Source: Glandiceps talaboti
Taxonomy: Eukaryota > Hemichordata > Enteropneusta > Spengelidae
DNA length: 64,000 nt
Direction: 5' to 3'
NCBI RefSeq assembly: GCF_964340395.1
Contig: NC_135549.1
Location: forward strand, 23,389,842 to 23,453,841
The notes under the pieces were generated by a model. That model did not search any database. It saw only the letters and a program-made list of their open reading frames with translations, and was not told the DNA's origin. Each line of letters starts with the position of its first letter. The stretch's first letter is position 1. Positions 1 through 11,416 of this stretch are shown here, piece by piece. Position numbers and translations under genes: made by a program.

Positions 1-274
1 ATTGCATTACAGAGATAGTTATCCCTGTCGTCTTTTTTAACGTCCATGATAGAAAGTGTGGACAATATAGTTGTCGAGTTATCGTCTGCATTTTCGGCTT
101 CTTCGTAGTTCTGTGAAACTAAGATTCGGTCATCATCGGAGTCTGTCAATTGTTGACTTCCTCTGTGCCAGGTTACAGTAGATTCATTCCTCTGACTTTT
201 AACTTTGCACAAGATGTTCACATTTTTACCCTCATCGACAGTTACTGATTTGTCAAGATGGATGACGACATCAG
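1..274 (-). CDS. Immunoglobulin-like domain exon, 5'-complete, cut by the window edge
   Basis: Read on the minus strand, a good acceptor (CAATTCACAG, intron side 275 upward) opens an uninterrupted reading frame of about 90 codons down to base 1. It starts in phase 1 (ADVVIHLDKSVTVDEG...). It has the landmarks of an I-set/V-set Ig fold: first cysteine in NILCKV, core tryptophan in VTWHRG, a STLSIMDV strand, and DRDNYLCNA, the D-x-Y-x-C motif around the second cysteine. The fold is clear; the family is not. Phase and strand match the signal-peptide exon at 3423-3483, so I read them as one secreted or cell-surface Ig protein. Its remaining exons lie left of the window. There is no internal stop, so it looks functional. 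Confidence 0.85.
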
Positions 275-989
275 CTGTGAATTGCAGAAAAAATATAGTA
301 GAAAATCATGTCATTGGTATAAAGCTTTGACACGTGACGTAAGAATTTGAATTATGAAAGTCTGAAAAGGCGAGTGACATCGTGTGACTCACTCACGCGA
401 CTTCGCCGCTCGAGGCGCACTACGTGCACATTATTATTTGGGAAGACGCCGTAAGACAGAATGCCTGGCAGCTAGACAGCCCCCCCCCCCCTGCTTCGTA
501 TATGAAGCAAAATCTGGGCCTAATGCAATAGTAAAAGCAAAAGCTTGATTGGGTATGTTAACGAAAAACAAGCAAAAATACATAAAGGCTGCACTGACTG
601 CCCAAACAAACAAACAAACAAACAAACAAACACACAAAAACAAACAAAATATATCAACATTGAAAACAATTTATGAATAATAAATGTAATTAAATCTCAT
701 TATCAAAGTATATATGCACCAAAACTTACCATACATTATCTGTATTTAATAAAAAGTCACAGGGTGTTTGATACCGTGTAACTGTGCGTATAAAATTTGT
801 GAGAATTAATATCTAATCATATTATCATTCATATCTGTCATGTATATCAATATATTTTTGTTTTGTCTTGGTTTCATAAACAAAAGCAATTAAGTCTTGA
901 TATTTTTTTTTCTTAGACATAACCAGAAACCATGAAACGGTACCTCTATGACGTCATACTTCCCTAAAAGGAGAACAATACACAGTATA

Positions 990-1025
990 ACCATGGAAGT
1001 ATAACGTGGGTTATACTTCCATGGT
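990..1025. repeat. Short hairpin, 16-bp arms
   Basis: ACCATGGAAGTATAAC (990-1005) is followed by a 4-base loop and its exact reverse complement (1010-1025). Pairing continues beyond this with a one-base slip. No element around it is recognised. Confidence 0.7.
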
Positions 1026-2277
1026 ATAACTGTAAATTCATGGCTGTCAGGTCGGCCGCTGAACGCCGGTTTTAACTCTTTTTTTCTCACTTATCATGCA
1101 ATTTTGAATAGTTAGCTTGGCATTTACTGGTTAAGAGACATATAAAGAACATATTTCAACATTCTGGTATGGGGCATTTTGAATCACCTTTAAGACTTGG
1201 TATAGATCCCTTATTGTTACGTATACTTTATACATGAGGGATTGGAAAATAATATGTCGTTGTTTCTTGTGGTCTCGCGACATCTCGTTTTCGGCGTGAA
1301 AGCCCGAGAGGTTGTGAAAGCGTAAACAGACGATGTATAAACAGCATTACGAACTCTAGTACTCATTCAGCAATATTTTTTAATTTTAATCTGAGATCAA
1401 AGTGCGACTACAACCAAACTAGCTTCTGTAACTATGTATATCACAAAAAAATGTGCATTAATTCAAACGAACCCACACCACCAAAAACACCCAATATATT
1501 CAAAACAATCTATCATCACAACCGGTGATTTACAGAATTCAAAGTTGATGGCTGGTCTTGAAGTAAACAGAAAGAGACAGACTTTGATGAACTACTGGAT
1601 GCCATTCGTGATCATTAGTATTCGTCGTTAGTAAAAGACATCGTGTTTTGCATGAAGCATATAACCACATACGTGACCAACGAAACATTACTTTTATTCT
1701 ATACACAGATACATACACAGACACTGAGACTGTGCGGATTTTTTAGCAGCACTGAACACCGGATAATATCGTCGAAAATCTTACTTAGAATCGAAAATCT
1801 AATATTTAGACTCTAATATTAGACGGGCAAATTGGCCAGACCCCGGATGTAAAACTGGACGGTATGCAGTATTTTCACCTTGCTTTCTTTCTGTATAACA
1901 TGATATTACCAAAGCAAAGTGGCGTCACAGGGTGGATGTTTTATCCTTTTTAATTTATACGGTTTTAGAGGTCGAATCAATCTGTGTCTACCAACACGTT
2001 GTAACCTGCACTACTCTGAACGTACACGAATCAAACATCTGTTTATTCCATTTCAAAAGACACTAAGAAAATCTTTTGTTAATATGGCCGACAAGAATTA
2101 TGTTGATGTCATTGCATTTATAGTAGAATTTTACAAAGCTGTAGGCCCAGCTTGCTTGTTTCTTTCATTCATTATATAGAATACACACGTACCTACACGT
2201 ATCTTTCTCGTGTACACCACTGCACGACAGGTAAAATTGTGTCTCAACCCTTTATTGCCAGCGCCAAATGGTGCCGT

Positions 2278-2298
2278 GTATGTATGTATGTATGTATG

Positions 2299-2328
<30 letters not shown>
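2278..2328. repeat. (TATG)n microsatellite
   Basis: About 13 uninterrupted TATG tetranucleotides. Long open frames over it on both strands are artefacts of the repeat. Confidence 0.95.
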
Positions 2329-2329
<1 letters not shown>

Positions 2330-3422
2330 TGTGTCATTGCATATCAAGTGCCATTGAATCAAATGACATGAACTATATTTAGTACACATTGTAATCGATA
2401 TGGTGATGTCTACAGCGGAATATCCACTTTGATATACTGTGGACATATCAACCATTCAATCATTTGCTATGATCGCTAACAGTCGGCTATAATGGACTGT
2501 CACGTGATTAATATTGTTAAATACAGATTGCTATCGTGAATTGCTACGACAGTAACTATAGTAACACCACACCATATATTTATGTTTCTATCACTTGTAT
2601 CGCTTACTGTATATTTATGTATTATAAGTAAATGTATTAACAATGGCGATATCTGCTTTATCGAACAATGCAGAGTGTGGGCAATTTAATACAAAATGAC
2701 ACTGATATTGACAGTGACACATTGACAGTGGTAAAAATGAGAACATCACTAGTAATATTAATCGTTGACATAATATGTAGCATACTGGAAGAACATTGCC
2801 TGCATCACGGCCATAACTTGGCGTCAATGCCCGAGTATTTGTCTTGAAGAAGGACCCGGTACCGAACGACGACAGGAGACTCTGTGGGCAATTACAGTGA
2901 CGATATGACATGCAAGTGTGTCGTCACTCTGACCCACTTTCGTTTCCATTTTAGTGTAAAAACCATTCAAATAGATATCACTATACAATATACGATTATT
3001 TTGATTGTCAAAGGCTTATCGAGTTTTCTGTGTCTATGATGTAATTAGTGCTTGATGACGTACATGATTCATGATCAGCTGATCTGCCACTCGTCTAAAT
3101 AAAAATGAGGTCATCGTCTTCAGACGCCATGCAAAGGCATTCAAATACCTAAATATACGGGTGAAACAATTCTACGATGTAAAAATGGCCACAACATTCA
3201 TCGTGATGTGTTTAATATACGTGTCTCTCATTACAAAATTTAACCTACCTCAAAGACCTTCAAGTTTAAATCACAACCACCCCGATCCACTGTGCATTGC
3301 AGTATGGAAGTTTGTGTGCATGTAGTAATCGAAACTTTAGGTCAAGCTCCAACGCAACATGCACGACTCCGACATAAAGAAATGTGTTCAGATGGTGTTA
3401 ACTTCAAAATAGACTTACTTAC

Positions 3423-3483
3423 CGGTGGTACCACTGCCTTGGGCCGAACATAATGAAATTGCTAATACAATTAGAGCTAACAT
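3423..3483 (-). CDS. Signal-peptide exon (start codon) of the Ig-domain gene
   Basis: On the minus strand ATG at 3483 opens MLALIVLAISLCSAQGSGTT, a textbook signal peptide: short n-region, hydrophobic core LALIVLAISL, and a small-residue cleavage zone around CSAQG. After 20 codons plus one base the frame meets a strong donor (ACCACCG|GTAAGTAAG). The phase-1 end fits the phase-1 acceptor of the Ig exon at 274, giving ...GSGTT-A-DVVIHLDKSVTV. This predicts an extracellular Ig protein. The start was chosen because it is the only ATG directly before the hydrophobic core. The 5'UTR and promoter would lie at higher coordinates and cannot be delimited. Confidence 0.75.
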
Positions 3484-4278
3484 TGTCTAGTTGTCGTCTG
3501 CTTAATTGGAGAGCTTGTGTGGAGAAATGATTGCTATGCGTGACCCTGTAGAGTCATCACGGGATTGGCATACCAGCAGTGCAAGTGATGACCTTGTCTG
3601 ACACTGTCCATACGTGGAGCGACATTTGCATGGCGTGTAATCACAATACAAAAGACGGCTTCACAATGCACACTTTTACTGCTTAAAGCATCTGTCACCT
3701 TCTATTGAAAATTATTTGCCATGGTTATCCACCACGATAGTGTAGTTTACTAATCTATCAAAATCGACGGTTTTATTCGATTCACTTTCAATATATTTTA
3801 TCAACATTCTGCGCGGCATGTGTGAGTGTTTTTATAGCGGTTTGCATGCCATCAAGGCACCATTTTTCAAAATAGACCCTAGTAATGATTTTATCTACAA
3901 ATGTATCAAATAATCGATACAGATACAGTGTTATGCATTTTTCAATATTTGCATATTTTACAAAAGTAACACTTTATCAAATATACGCACTATATTATCT
4001 TGCCTGTGATTTGCTAATTTCATGTACGTTCCCTTTGTTGTTTCAGTGCCCGCGATATTTGGATAACGCATGAACCCCGAGTAATAACCACAAACAGTTC
4101 ATCACTTTCAATTTGTATTCATTTTGTGCCACGGTACCCCTTCGTTGAAATATCCCTGTCTGTGTGCGGTGATTAACGTATTTCAAGTACTGTACATGAA
4201 AAATTAATATTGAATTAATTTTATGAAGTACATAAATGAAGATTTTGGCGGATGGCTTTCCCTTCATTTTGTTTTTGT
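3484..4278 (-). other. 5' flank of the Ig-domain gene, left of the tandem duplication
   Basis: No exon or repeat recognised. It should hold the 5'UTR and core promoter of the Ig gene, but no clear TATA or initiator could be assigned. It ends at the left breakpoint of the 8.5 kb duplication. Confidence 0.4.
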
Positions 4279-5287
4279 TTTTAGTTTATTTCATATCACT
4301 TTGCGTATCTTTATTTTTGTAAAGTGACTGAGCGATAATAACTCAATGCTCTACACTTGTAAACTTACTTACTGACAATAAAATGGACGACTCATGAAAA
4401 GCAAAACGAAATAAAAACAACAATTGTTTTTTTTTTGTAGAAATCTCTAAGCTTACCGTCGGCGTTACATAAAAATTTGGACTCACGCCATCACTGCGAC
4501 GTTTTTGTGTTTTTAAATGAAGGTGGTTGATCGATATAAATTCATTTCATGCTCAGACGAGACCACCAATTTGATAGTCTGAGTTTTATGGTAAGTGTAT
4601 ACATTTACTGCATAGTAAACTAGAATCCTGATTATGAAAAAAAAGACGCCATCTGGCAATGAACTGTGTTCAGAATTAGAATCTGCTGAAATAGACATTA
4701 AAGTGGGTAGGTAGATTTATACGTATACGGTTTACGTAGAATATTGTCCCGGGATATTGTCAGGGCGAGACGACTGGCCTGCAGACCTGTGATGTATGTA
4801 CAGAAAGAGCGATCGATTTCTCTTTTATTCAGCCAGTTATAAAAACTGGACTCAATACTGCAGAGAGTGGTGAAAAACACAATGAATACGTTATACGCAT
4901 ACTAGTAATCTTACCTCTACGTAAGAAATTTCAGGTAAATCATCAAAATCTATTTTGTTTCTTGTTCAGTGAATCGTTATTTAATATACAATTCATAACT
5001 GCTGTTTTTGTTGGTATTTCTTGCGTTGCCGTAGATGCATGGATATGCATCACCTGTTGTGAAAACTCAATGATATTGACAATGATAGTAGCATGTTCTA
5101 GCTCTAGCGCCCTTTTGAAGTGGACACCTGAGTATTGACTCAATATTGATCAGCGCAGCCCGCCACTGGTGGCGCGCGATACGGTAAAGTTTGTACAAGT
5201 ATTATTATGGTATTGTAACACAAAACAAATCGTGGAAAACGCCAAATACAATTGCACGCACGCACACACACACACGCACGCACGCAC

Positions 5288-5319
<32 letters not shown>

Positions 5320-5881
5320 GCACGCACGCACGCACGCGCGCGCGCACACACACATACATACATACATACATACATACACACAGACACATACATATACACA
5401 TACACGGACACACACACAGACACACACACACACACATATGCCTATATATACTTTCACAATCAATCCAGTTCCCCCCCCCCCCCCCATCGGCATGTGTAGT
5501 GTGACGATATTTTTTTATCCAATTCGCGGTGATGAGAACACTAACGATAGAGAAATGGACATGCACGCAGACTAGACGAATAAAGAGACGATTGGAACCT
5601 TTCAATAGATCTGGACATAACTTCAATATGTCTTCATTTTTATACGGACTCAAGTTGTACGTTGTTGTGGCTGTTCGATACAACCTACATTGTAACTTGT
5701 GGTGAAGGTATATTAATTTGTACGTCAGTTGACATCGGTCTGCAAAGTTGGCGCTTGGGCCATCGTAAAAGGGCAAGATGTGGAAAACTGTGCACAGTTA
5801 TGACTGAAAATGAGTCGTATTCCATAAAAATACACACACAGGCATCACACTTTGTGAATAAGAAGTAGCGCTAAACTCTCC
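4279..5881. other. Left part of duplication copy 1, no assigned gene
   Basis: Several short minus-strand open frames here recur almost unchanged in copy 2 (for example 4513-4880 against 13016-13383), but their splice phases do not join. The stretch includes the complex CA array at 5252-5440 and a C13-14 run near 5470. Confidence 0.4.
5252..5440. repeat. Compound (CA)n/(CGCA)n/(TACA)n microsatellite
   Basis: A run of CA, CGCA, GCGC, CATA and CAGACA blocks. The copy-2 equivalent at 13767-13852 is shorter and lacks the CGCA part, which accounts for part of the size difference between the duplication copies. All overlapping open frames are artefacts. Confidence 0.95.
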
Positions 5882-6098
5882 ACCAATGACCGCCACTGCA
5901 TTTAAACACGTGACCTGCCACATAATGGCCCATTCTACGTCACACTCGTATATCGTCACACTCGTATACATTGTTTTCTTTGGATATTTGGCGCTATATA
6001 AATTTATTAGATAGATAGATAGATATGCGATTGAATTTCGAACATATTATGAGATAAATATATGTGTACAGGCACTGTACGCTAGTTACACTTCCAGC
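5880..6098 (+). promoter_or_regulatory. Putative promoter of the + strand hypothetical gene, copy 1
   Basis: Upstream of the exon at 6099 lie, in order, ACCAATGA (CCAAT-box like), TTTAAACACGTGAC (E-box CACGTG) and TACGTCACA (CRE-half-like). The same modules occur in the same order in the diverged upstream region at 9418-9564 and in the copy-2 equivalents. Conservation between otherwise diverged paralogues is the main evidence. A short (ATAG)n lies near 6010. Confidence 0.4.
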
Positions 6099-6295
6099 AT
6101 GTCTGCTTGTGTGTTGGAATCAACAACTTACAACGTTGTATCGAGTTCTTCCTGAACTGCTTTGGATTATTTCAAATGTGTTTCTCACAAACTGCCACAT
6201 CATAAGACTCGCGTACTCGCTACTTTTGCAGTTCATAAACCAAAGACAACACTGACACCACTAATCCAGAAATACACGCGACACACAGAAATAAG
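6099..6295 (+). pseudogene. Broken first exon of the + strand hypothetical gene (copy 1)
   Basis: Counterpart of the intact exon at 14291-14488. It keeps ATG (MSACVLESTTYNVVSSS) and the donor AATAAG|GTAAGG. It has an in-frame TGA where copy 2 reads TTC CGA (after 18 codons) and a one-base deletion near its end (CCACTAATCC against CCACTAAATCC). Either lesion removes the frame, so this copy cannot make the copy-2 protein. The protein family is not recognised. Confidence 0.55.
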
Positions 6296-7266
6296 GTAAG
6301 GAACTTTTTTTCATAAAATACGTTTTCGCTATTTTTTTCCTTATGGGTTTGTCAAGAATCTACAAAAAAAGTATAGTAATTTGGAATACAATTTTTTAAT
6401 ACTCTGTATGTGTTTAAAGTATTGCTGCTATCTATTGATGACAAAAAAAATCCATGGTCACCGGACTCACTGAAATACTAAAATCGGAATTGTGACCTCC
6501 CTCATCTCAGTAATTTTCGAAATTTTTGACAAAAATATTTCATGAAATTTGGGACAATTAAAAGAAATTATAACATTAAATAAATCAGTGCGCATGTATG
6601 TTAACTTGTAAATGACAGTGACCCCTCATCCATCCAATTTCAATATTTCCGGCTCAAAAACTTCAACCTAGGGATATTTTATATTTTCACTTGAAGTTAA
6701 ATACTTGGTTGTCCCTATGCCGAAGTCGCTATGGCAATCAAAATTGTGACCCCCCACCCTATCCGAACTTATACAGTTTTGACACAGAAATCTCATGAAA
6801 TAGTAAAAAATCGTAACAAAAATGTAGTTACCATTATTTTTCTTCATCGAATTTTCTCTTCACTATATATTAGAAAAGGATTGGCTGACGCTCTGTCAAA
6901 GAGATCTTACATGTAATAATGTTGTGACCCAACATCCATTCAAAGTTTTTACATTTTGGGCACAGAAATCTCACTAAAAAGTGTAAAAGTCATAACATAT
7001 TTGTACATATGAATCGAATCAAATTTACTATTTCCTTTTAGAAATAGTTTCGTTTTCTGTGTTCCGAAAAGTGGTCATGACGTTCAAAATTGAGACCCCT
7101 ACATCTTTTCACAAAATCTTATATACATAAAAATATAGGAGTGCTGTTTTTCTCTGTACACATTAAAATGAACCAATCTTACTCTACACTTAAAAGAAAG
7201 TACTTGTTCGCACATTAAATATTGTCTCATCGCCAACAAGATTACTATCCCTCACCATACCTTATT
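6296..7266. other. AT-rich intronic or intergenic sequence
   Basis: No exon, RNA gene or named repeat seen. It is present with small indels in copy 2 (14489-15516). Confidence 0.4.
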
Positions 7267-7617
7267 TTTTAAAGTGGCCATATGGATGAGATTTGGGGTA
7301 TTTATTTTGGATTTTTAATTTTATAAAACAATTTTTATCATGGCTTCCTACTTGAACAGGAAACAACATATGCCAAGTCTGTCTTTGTAACTCAATACAC
7401 TGCAAAAGACTGGTAAATTTGTAAAATGTTTGTTATTGTACGTACATTAACAGACATTTCCTTTTTAGATTTTTTGTAATGTATTGAGTTACAAATACGG
7501 ACTTGACATATGTTGTTCCCCATTGATTTTTCAAGTAGGAAGCCATCATGTGATAAAATTGTTTTATAAATCCAAAATAAATAACCAATTCTCATCTATA
7601 TGGCTGGCCACTTTTAA
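7267..7617. mobile_element. Hairpin MITE, 'AAAGTGGCCATAT' family, copy 1
   Basis: The ends are TTTAAAGTGGCCATATGGA and its near reverse complement (TGGCCACTTTTAAA). The two halves mirror each other for about 120 bp: TATTTTGGAT, AAAACAATTTTTATCA, GGCTTCCTACTTGAA, AACAACATATG and TTTGTAACTCAATACA all recur inverted. It has no coding capacity. It resembles a non-autonomous fold-back DNA element. Another copy is at 15517-15867 and a diverged relative at 21038-21338. Confidence 0.7.
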
Positions 7618-8201
7618 ACCTATACTCTTTGTACAAAATTAATATCTCACGCAAATAATGCAAATCTGAACAACATAAATTGTTCCATGTTTTACTTCAT
7701 ACATATCTAATCTTCAAAAAAAAAGATTCCATTCACATTTCTATATTTCTGGTACTTATATTTCATTATATATCTTCACAATGGCAGTACGCTACCAGTT
7801 ACTATTTTTTAATTGTACATATTTTTGGTAGAAGTCTAAGAGAGGGGCCGAAACTGTGCACTTATCAGAGATGAGATTTAGTCAGTACTTTATTTAGTGA
7901 CAAATAAACTTTTGACATAAATTGATTAAAATTTTAAAGCACGTTTACACTATAGTGAACGTCGAGTCCATGAAATAAAGAGTCACTGGAAATAGTTAAC
8001 AGTTACAATGAACGAAAGTTTACTTCAATGCTGTTAACCAGAATTCTGCGCGACAAATAGTACAAATTTGAAATTACAATGTAGATTGCAATATTACGCG
8101 TAATACAAGAGCGCCCGCTAACGTTAACATTCGTTTCGGCGACGGAAAACGCATTTGAATATGACCGCTCTTAACTCTAACTTAAGTGACACTTACTAGA
8201 G
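7618..8201. other. Unassigned sequence between MITE and LINE
   Basis: Nothing recognised; duplicated at 15868-16485. Confidence 0.4.
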
Positions 8202-9134
8202 GAAATGATGCATGCCAAGGCCTGGCTTAAATCAAACAAGGTAACACTGAATGCAAGTAAAACCAAGACCATGCTTTTCGGTTCTTCTCAAACTCTAAAA
8301 CTAAATCCAGTTTTACAAATTCAAGTACAGACCTAATAGAGCAAGTATTTGATTTCAAATACTTAGTGGTTTGGCTGGATTCAAAATTGAAATTTTCAAC
8401 ACATATTTCCATAATTTCAGCTAAAATTTCTCTCTAAAACTTGGTCTACTGTCGGGAATCAGACACTTTTTGCCGTTGGGACTTAGGAAGATGATATTCA
8501 GTTACTACCTTAAGTCCTTCCCCATTTCGATTATGCTGCGAATGTATGGTGTAATACGAATAAAAAGTATTGGAAGACACTTGAACTCCTCCATTAAACG
8601 AGCTGGCCGAGTACTCCTCGAATTTCCCCGTGATACTCAGGCTAGTACGGGTTGGGTTTATGAAAACTTGGGTTGGGTCAGCCCTCAAATTAGATGAAAT
8701 CGCCAGCTGGCAACGCTCGTCTACAAATCCGTAACAGGTAATGTACCTACTAGTTACCTCACTGAAATGTTCAATCTTTCCAGTCAAATTCATCTTCATA
8801 ACACAAGACAGGCCAGTAAAGGTAACATATACATCAATACAGTTAAAACTGAATATGGGAAACGGGCATTTCACTACAGTGGTACTGTTCTATGGAACAA
8901 TCTACCCATATCCATAAGATCAGCTCTAAACCCATCGATATTTAAAAGACATCTTAAGAATGTAGTCTGGTAATAAGGTAATTGGATATCTTTTAAAGTA
9001 CGCTGTGCATCTGTAACTGTTTGTCCTCTTTTCTTTGTTTTTCTGTGTACGTAATCTTGCAACAGGTTCATTGGGAGAACAGTGCTAATGCACTGAAATG
9101 GTGTCTGTATAGGAAAGATTAAATAAATAAATAC
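8202..9134 (+). mobile_element. 5'-truncated non-LTR retrotransposon (LINE), RT C-terminus, copy 1
   Basis: Frame pieces read like the C-terminal part of a LINE reverse transcriptase: KAWLKSNKVTLNASKTKTML (the N-x-L-x-L-N-x-x-KT block), FKYLVVWLDSKLKFSTHI, GLRKM, YAANVWCNTN and FHYSGTVLWNNLPISIRSAL, ending SIFKRHLKNVVW-stop at 8973. Frameshifts separate these blocks, so the fragment is dead. It ends in a short 3' repeat tail (TTAAATAAATAAATA) at about 9134. That tail, together with the W-N-x-L-P C-terminus, fits a CR1/L2/RTE-like clade; I cannot place it more precisely. The 5' truncation is typical of LINE insertion. Confidence 0.8.
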
Positions 9135-9417
9135 CAAGCAGTTCGTTTTTCCTAAAATCAAGTTAAATCTAACAGTTTCTCACCCCCACGGTAAATGATG
9201 AACGGTTTCTTAAAACGGACATGTCTCTTCCCATGTAATACTTATTTCCGTAATTTCGCTTAGAGAACAGGATTCTAAAGCCTGGATTATTACTATTACT
9301 GGTTCAAATGTGTGGTACGTTATTACTTTACAAGTTGCATTCAATACAAACACACATGCAACTGTATGTGTGTGAGAGCGCGATATTGCGCCAGCTACGG
9401 TGCTCCCCCCGGTAAAG

Positions 9418-9564
9418 TGTCATCCACCAATGACTACGCCGCATTTAAACACGTGACTTGTATATAACAAAATCGAGTCTTTCATGGATCGTTCTACGTC
9501 ACAATCGTATTCTTTTCGAAGTTCGAACACATGTACAGATAGTACACGCTAGTTACACTTCCAA
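9418..9564 (+). promoter_or_regulatory. Putative promoter of the older + strand paralogue, copy 1
   Basis: ACCAATGA, TTTAAACACGTGAC, CTACGTCACAATCG and CGCTAGTTACACTTCCA appear in the same order as before the exons at 6099 and 14291, although intervening bases differ. Confidence 0.4.
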
Positions 9565-9694
9565 GTAGTGTATCCCCGAACGTTATCTGCTCTGCTGAAT
9601 TGTTTCAAATATGATTCTCACACAGTACAGCGTTATCGTCATAAACCGCCAAAGACAACGAGACTACCAAATGTAGGAATACGCGGGGCGAAAG
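9565..9694 (+). pseudogene. Diverged paralogue of the + strand first exon (copy 1), start lost
   Basis: It aligns to the exon at 14291 through FKYDSHT..RHKPPKTT against FKCVSHK..VHKPKTT and ends at a donor (GCGAAAG|GTAAGA). The ATG region after ACACTTCCA is missing. The remaining frame ends in phase 1, whereas the next acceptor (9851) needs phase 0; joining them in this frame would give an immediate stop. It is probably a decayed older duplicate, or a 5'UTR exon for 9851-10123. Confidence 0.4.
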
Positions 9695-9850
9695 GTAAGA
9701 CAGTTTTCCGCAAGTTAAGTTTTCACTATTTTCCCCGAAACCAAAGTAAATCAAGGCGACCGCGACACTTTGCCTTGGTTTGAAGCCAGGTTTGTGTTTC
9801 TCTGTGAACTTATTTAAAAATAATATTTTTGATGTTTGATTTTTTTTCAG

Positions 9851-10123
9851 CATGAATTATTCTTGACAGGTTTCGGGTTTGATTTCTGGTATATTAGTGA
9901 CCACCAACTCATTTCCTTTATTGGGGTCAATTATTTTACATTTGTAGTAGATTATTTTTGTCAGACATGCAAGTACAGAATTGTGGACCTAATATGCGAA
10001 GCAAAAACAGAGAAAGGCTGTCCATCAAACATAATAGACAGAATTCGAGATTTTCTGCACGGAATGCTAACCTACAACTCTATAACGGACCATTCCCATA
10101 TACTCCCTAATTCCGCGCAGTGA
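9851..10123 (+). CDS. Terminal exon of a hypothetical + strand gene (copy 1, intact)
   Basis: A strong acceptor (TTTGATTTTTTTTCAG) precedes a phase-0 frame of 90 codons starting HELFLTGFGFDFWYISDHQL. It continues through CQTCKYRIVDLICEAK and GCPSNIIDRIRDFLHG and ends LPNSAQ-stop. The first part is hydrophobic and aromatic and might lie in or on a membrane. The second part is charged, with four cysteines (CQTC, ICEA, GCPS). I do not recognise the family. Phase 0 matches the donor of the exon at 14291-14488, but the nearest upstream first exons in this copy (6099, 9565) are both damaged. The copy-2 version at 18135-18406 is frameshifted. So a functional transcript is uncertain. Confidence 0.35.
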   Translation, partial: HELFLTGFGFDFWYISDHQLISFIGVNYFTFVVDYFCQTCKYRIVDLICEAKTEKGCPSNIIDRIRDFLHGMLTYNSITDHSHILPNSAQ

Positions 10124-10294
10124 GCACATTTCATGAGACCTTTTGTTAAAATGGCACAAACTGAGTTTATAAGCTTTTTACTTTTAATACGCGAAATTAC
10201 TTACATAATAACCTAGATGAAACTTTTTAAAATGATTTTAATGTCGATGCGTGCCTTCTATAAAATTACGATTGATTGATGAGACGTAAGTAAT

Positions 10295-10870
10295 ATATCA
10301 CACGTAAACAACGTACTGTGTAACACCAAAGACATCACACGAGAATGTCATGTATAACAACAATATATATCATACAAGACTTGATATCACACGAGTCATG
10401 TCACAATATCATATACACATGACGTCATACTATGTGACAACAAAGGTACACGAAACATGTAATGTGTGACAACATCGATATCATAAGAGACGTCATATTG
10501 TGTATCAATATCATACAAGACAAGTCATTTCTATTATGTGACAACAAATATATCACGCGAGACATATTATATACTGTGAGACAACGACGATATCACACGA
10601 GACATGTCATAAAGAAATGAACTAATAGAACCGATGTCAGAAAGATGTAGCTGTCATAATGTCTGATATCACGAGACTTGTCATAGTGTCGTGAAGATAT
10701 AACGAGATATGTCATAGTTTGTGTCAAACAAAGATCACACGAGACGTGTTGTATGATGAATATATTACACGAGGTATGTCACAATGTGTGACACAAAAAA
10801 AGATATCAAATGAGACATGACGTCATAGTGTCATGACAAAATGGACGCCACGCGAGACGTGTCACAATGT
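10295..10870. repeat. Degenerate repeat field built on ATATCACACGAGACATGTCAT, copy 1
   Basis: About a dozen imperfect units of roughly 40-45 bp carrying variants of TATCACACGAGAC-ATGTCATA-TGTGACAACAA. Several units hold ATGACGTCAT palindromes or MGACGTCA halves. No coding frame. Repeated nearly unchanged at 18560-19150. Confidence 0.8.
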
Positions 10871-11416
10871 CGATCTGCATACATATATACATACATATGG
10901 AAGACAATGAATGATTGAACCAATCCTGTGTACTTGTTTGTGAATGATTTCTAATACATTGCACAAGATCCAAAAAGCACTAAATCCCTAATTTTGTTTT
11001 CCGATTTTACATAATCCACCATTCTCTTTCATATCAGGCATTGCCTATGAATATCCAAAGTCACAAATACATGAAGCCATTATTAATATAACGCGTGGTT
11101 TTCTCTCAAAATGGTCGATCATATATGGTCAATGTATTATTTTTTCTACTACACTGCCTTGTTGGACTTCTCTGGTAACTTCTCCGATGATATTGCGGAA
11201 AAATCTTTTCACTTTTTGTTGACGAAGTTTACATACATGTGAGTTAACGGAGACACCCCGTACACGTCTATATACATGTACATGCATAGCAAAATAAATA
11301 TATACTGGCTAGTTAACTCATAGAACAGTTAATCAATCTCCCCCCCCCCCAAAAAAAAAGGAAAAAAAAAAGATTGCACTGTCGATATCAACAATAACTT
11401 TTTCATAACTATTTGT
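10871..11416. other. Non-coding sequence downstream of the tail exon
   Basis: No gene recognised. Contains a C10-A9 homopolymer junction near 11340-11370; duplicated at 19151-19697. Confidence 0.4.

Larger units (their letters stand above)
275..3422 (-). other. Intron 1 of the Ig-domain gene
   Basis: AT-rich sequence between the signal-peptide and Ig exons, with no convincing exon. It contains a C11-12 run near 481, a (CAAA)n tract near 603-631, a small hairpin at 990-1025 and a (TATG)n tract at 2278-2328. Confidence 0.6.

Noticed and set aside
4513-5143. Minus-strand pieces with good acceptors or donors (DDLPEISYVE|GTAAG, SIESSFYNWLNKRE, SNSEHSSLPDG)
   Set aside because: Splice phases do not connect, and each piece is short. 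Conservation between the two 8 kb copies only reflects their recent duplication.
5140-5776. 208-residue minus-strand frame rich in Cys and Val
   Set aside because: Its length comes from the CA/CGCA array; the copy-2 equivalent is interrupted.
8446-9161. Minus-strand frames of 142 and 95 codons
   Set aside because: Shadows of the plus-strand LINE reverse-transcriptase fragment.
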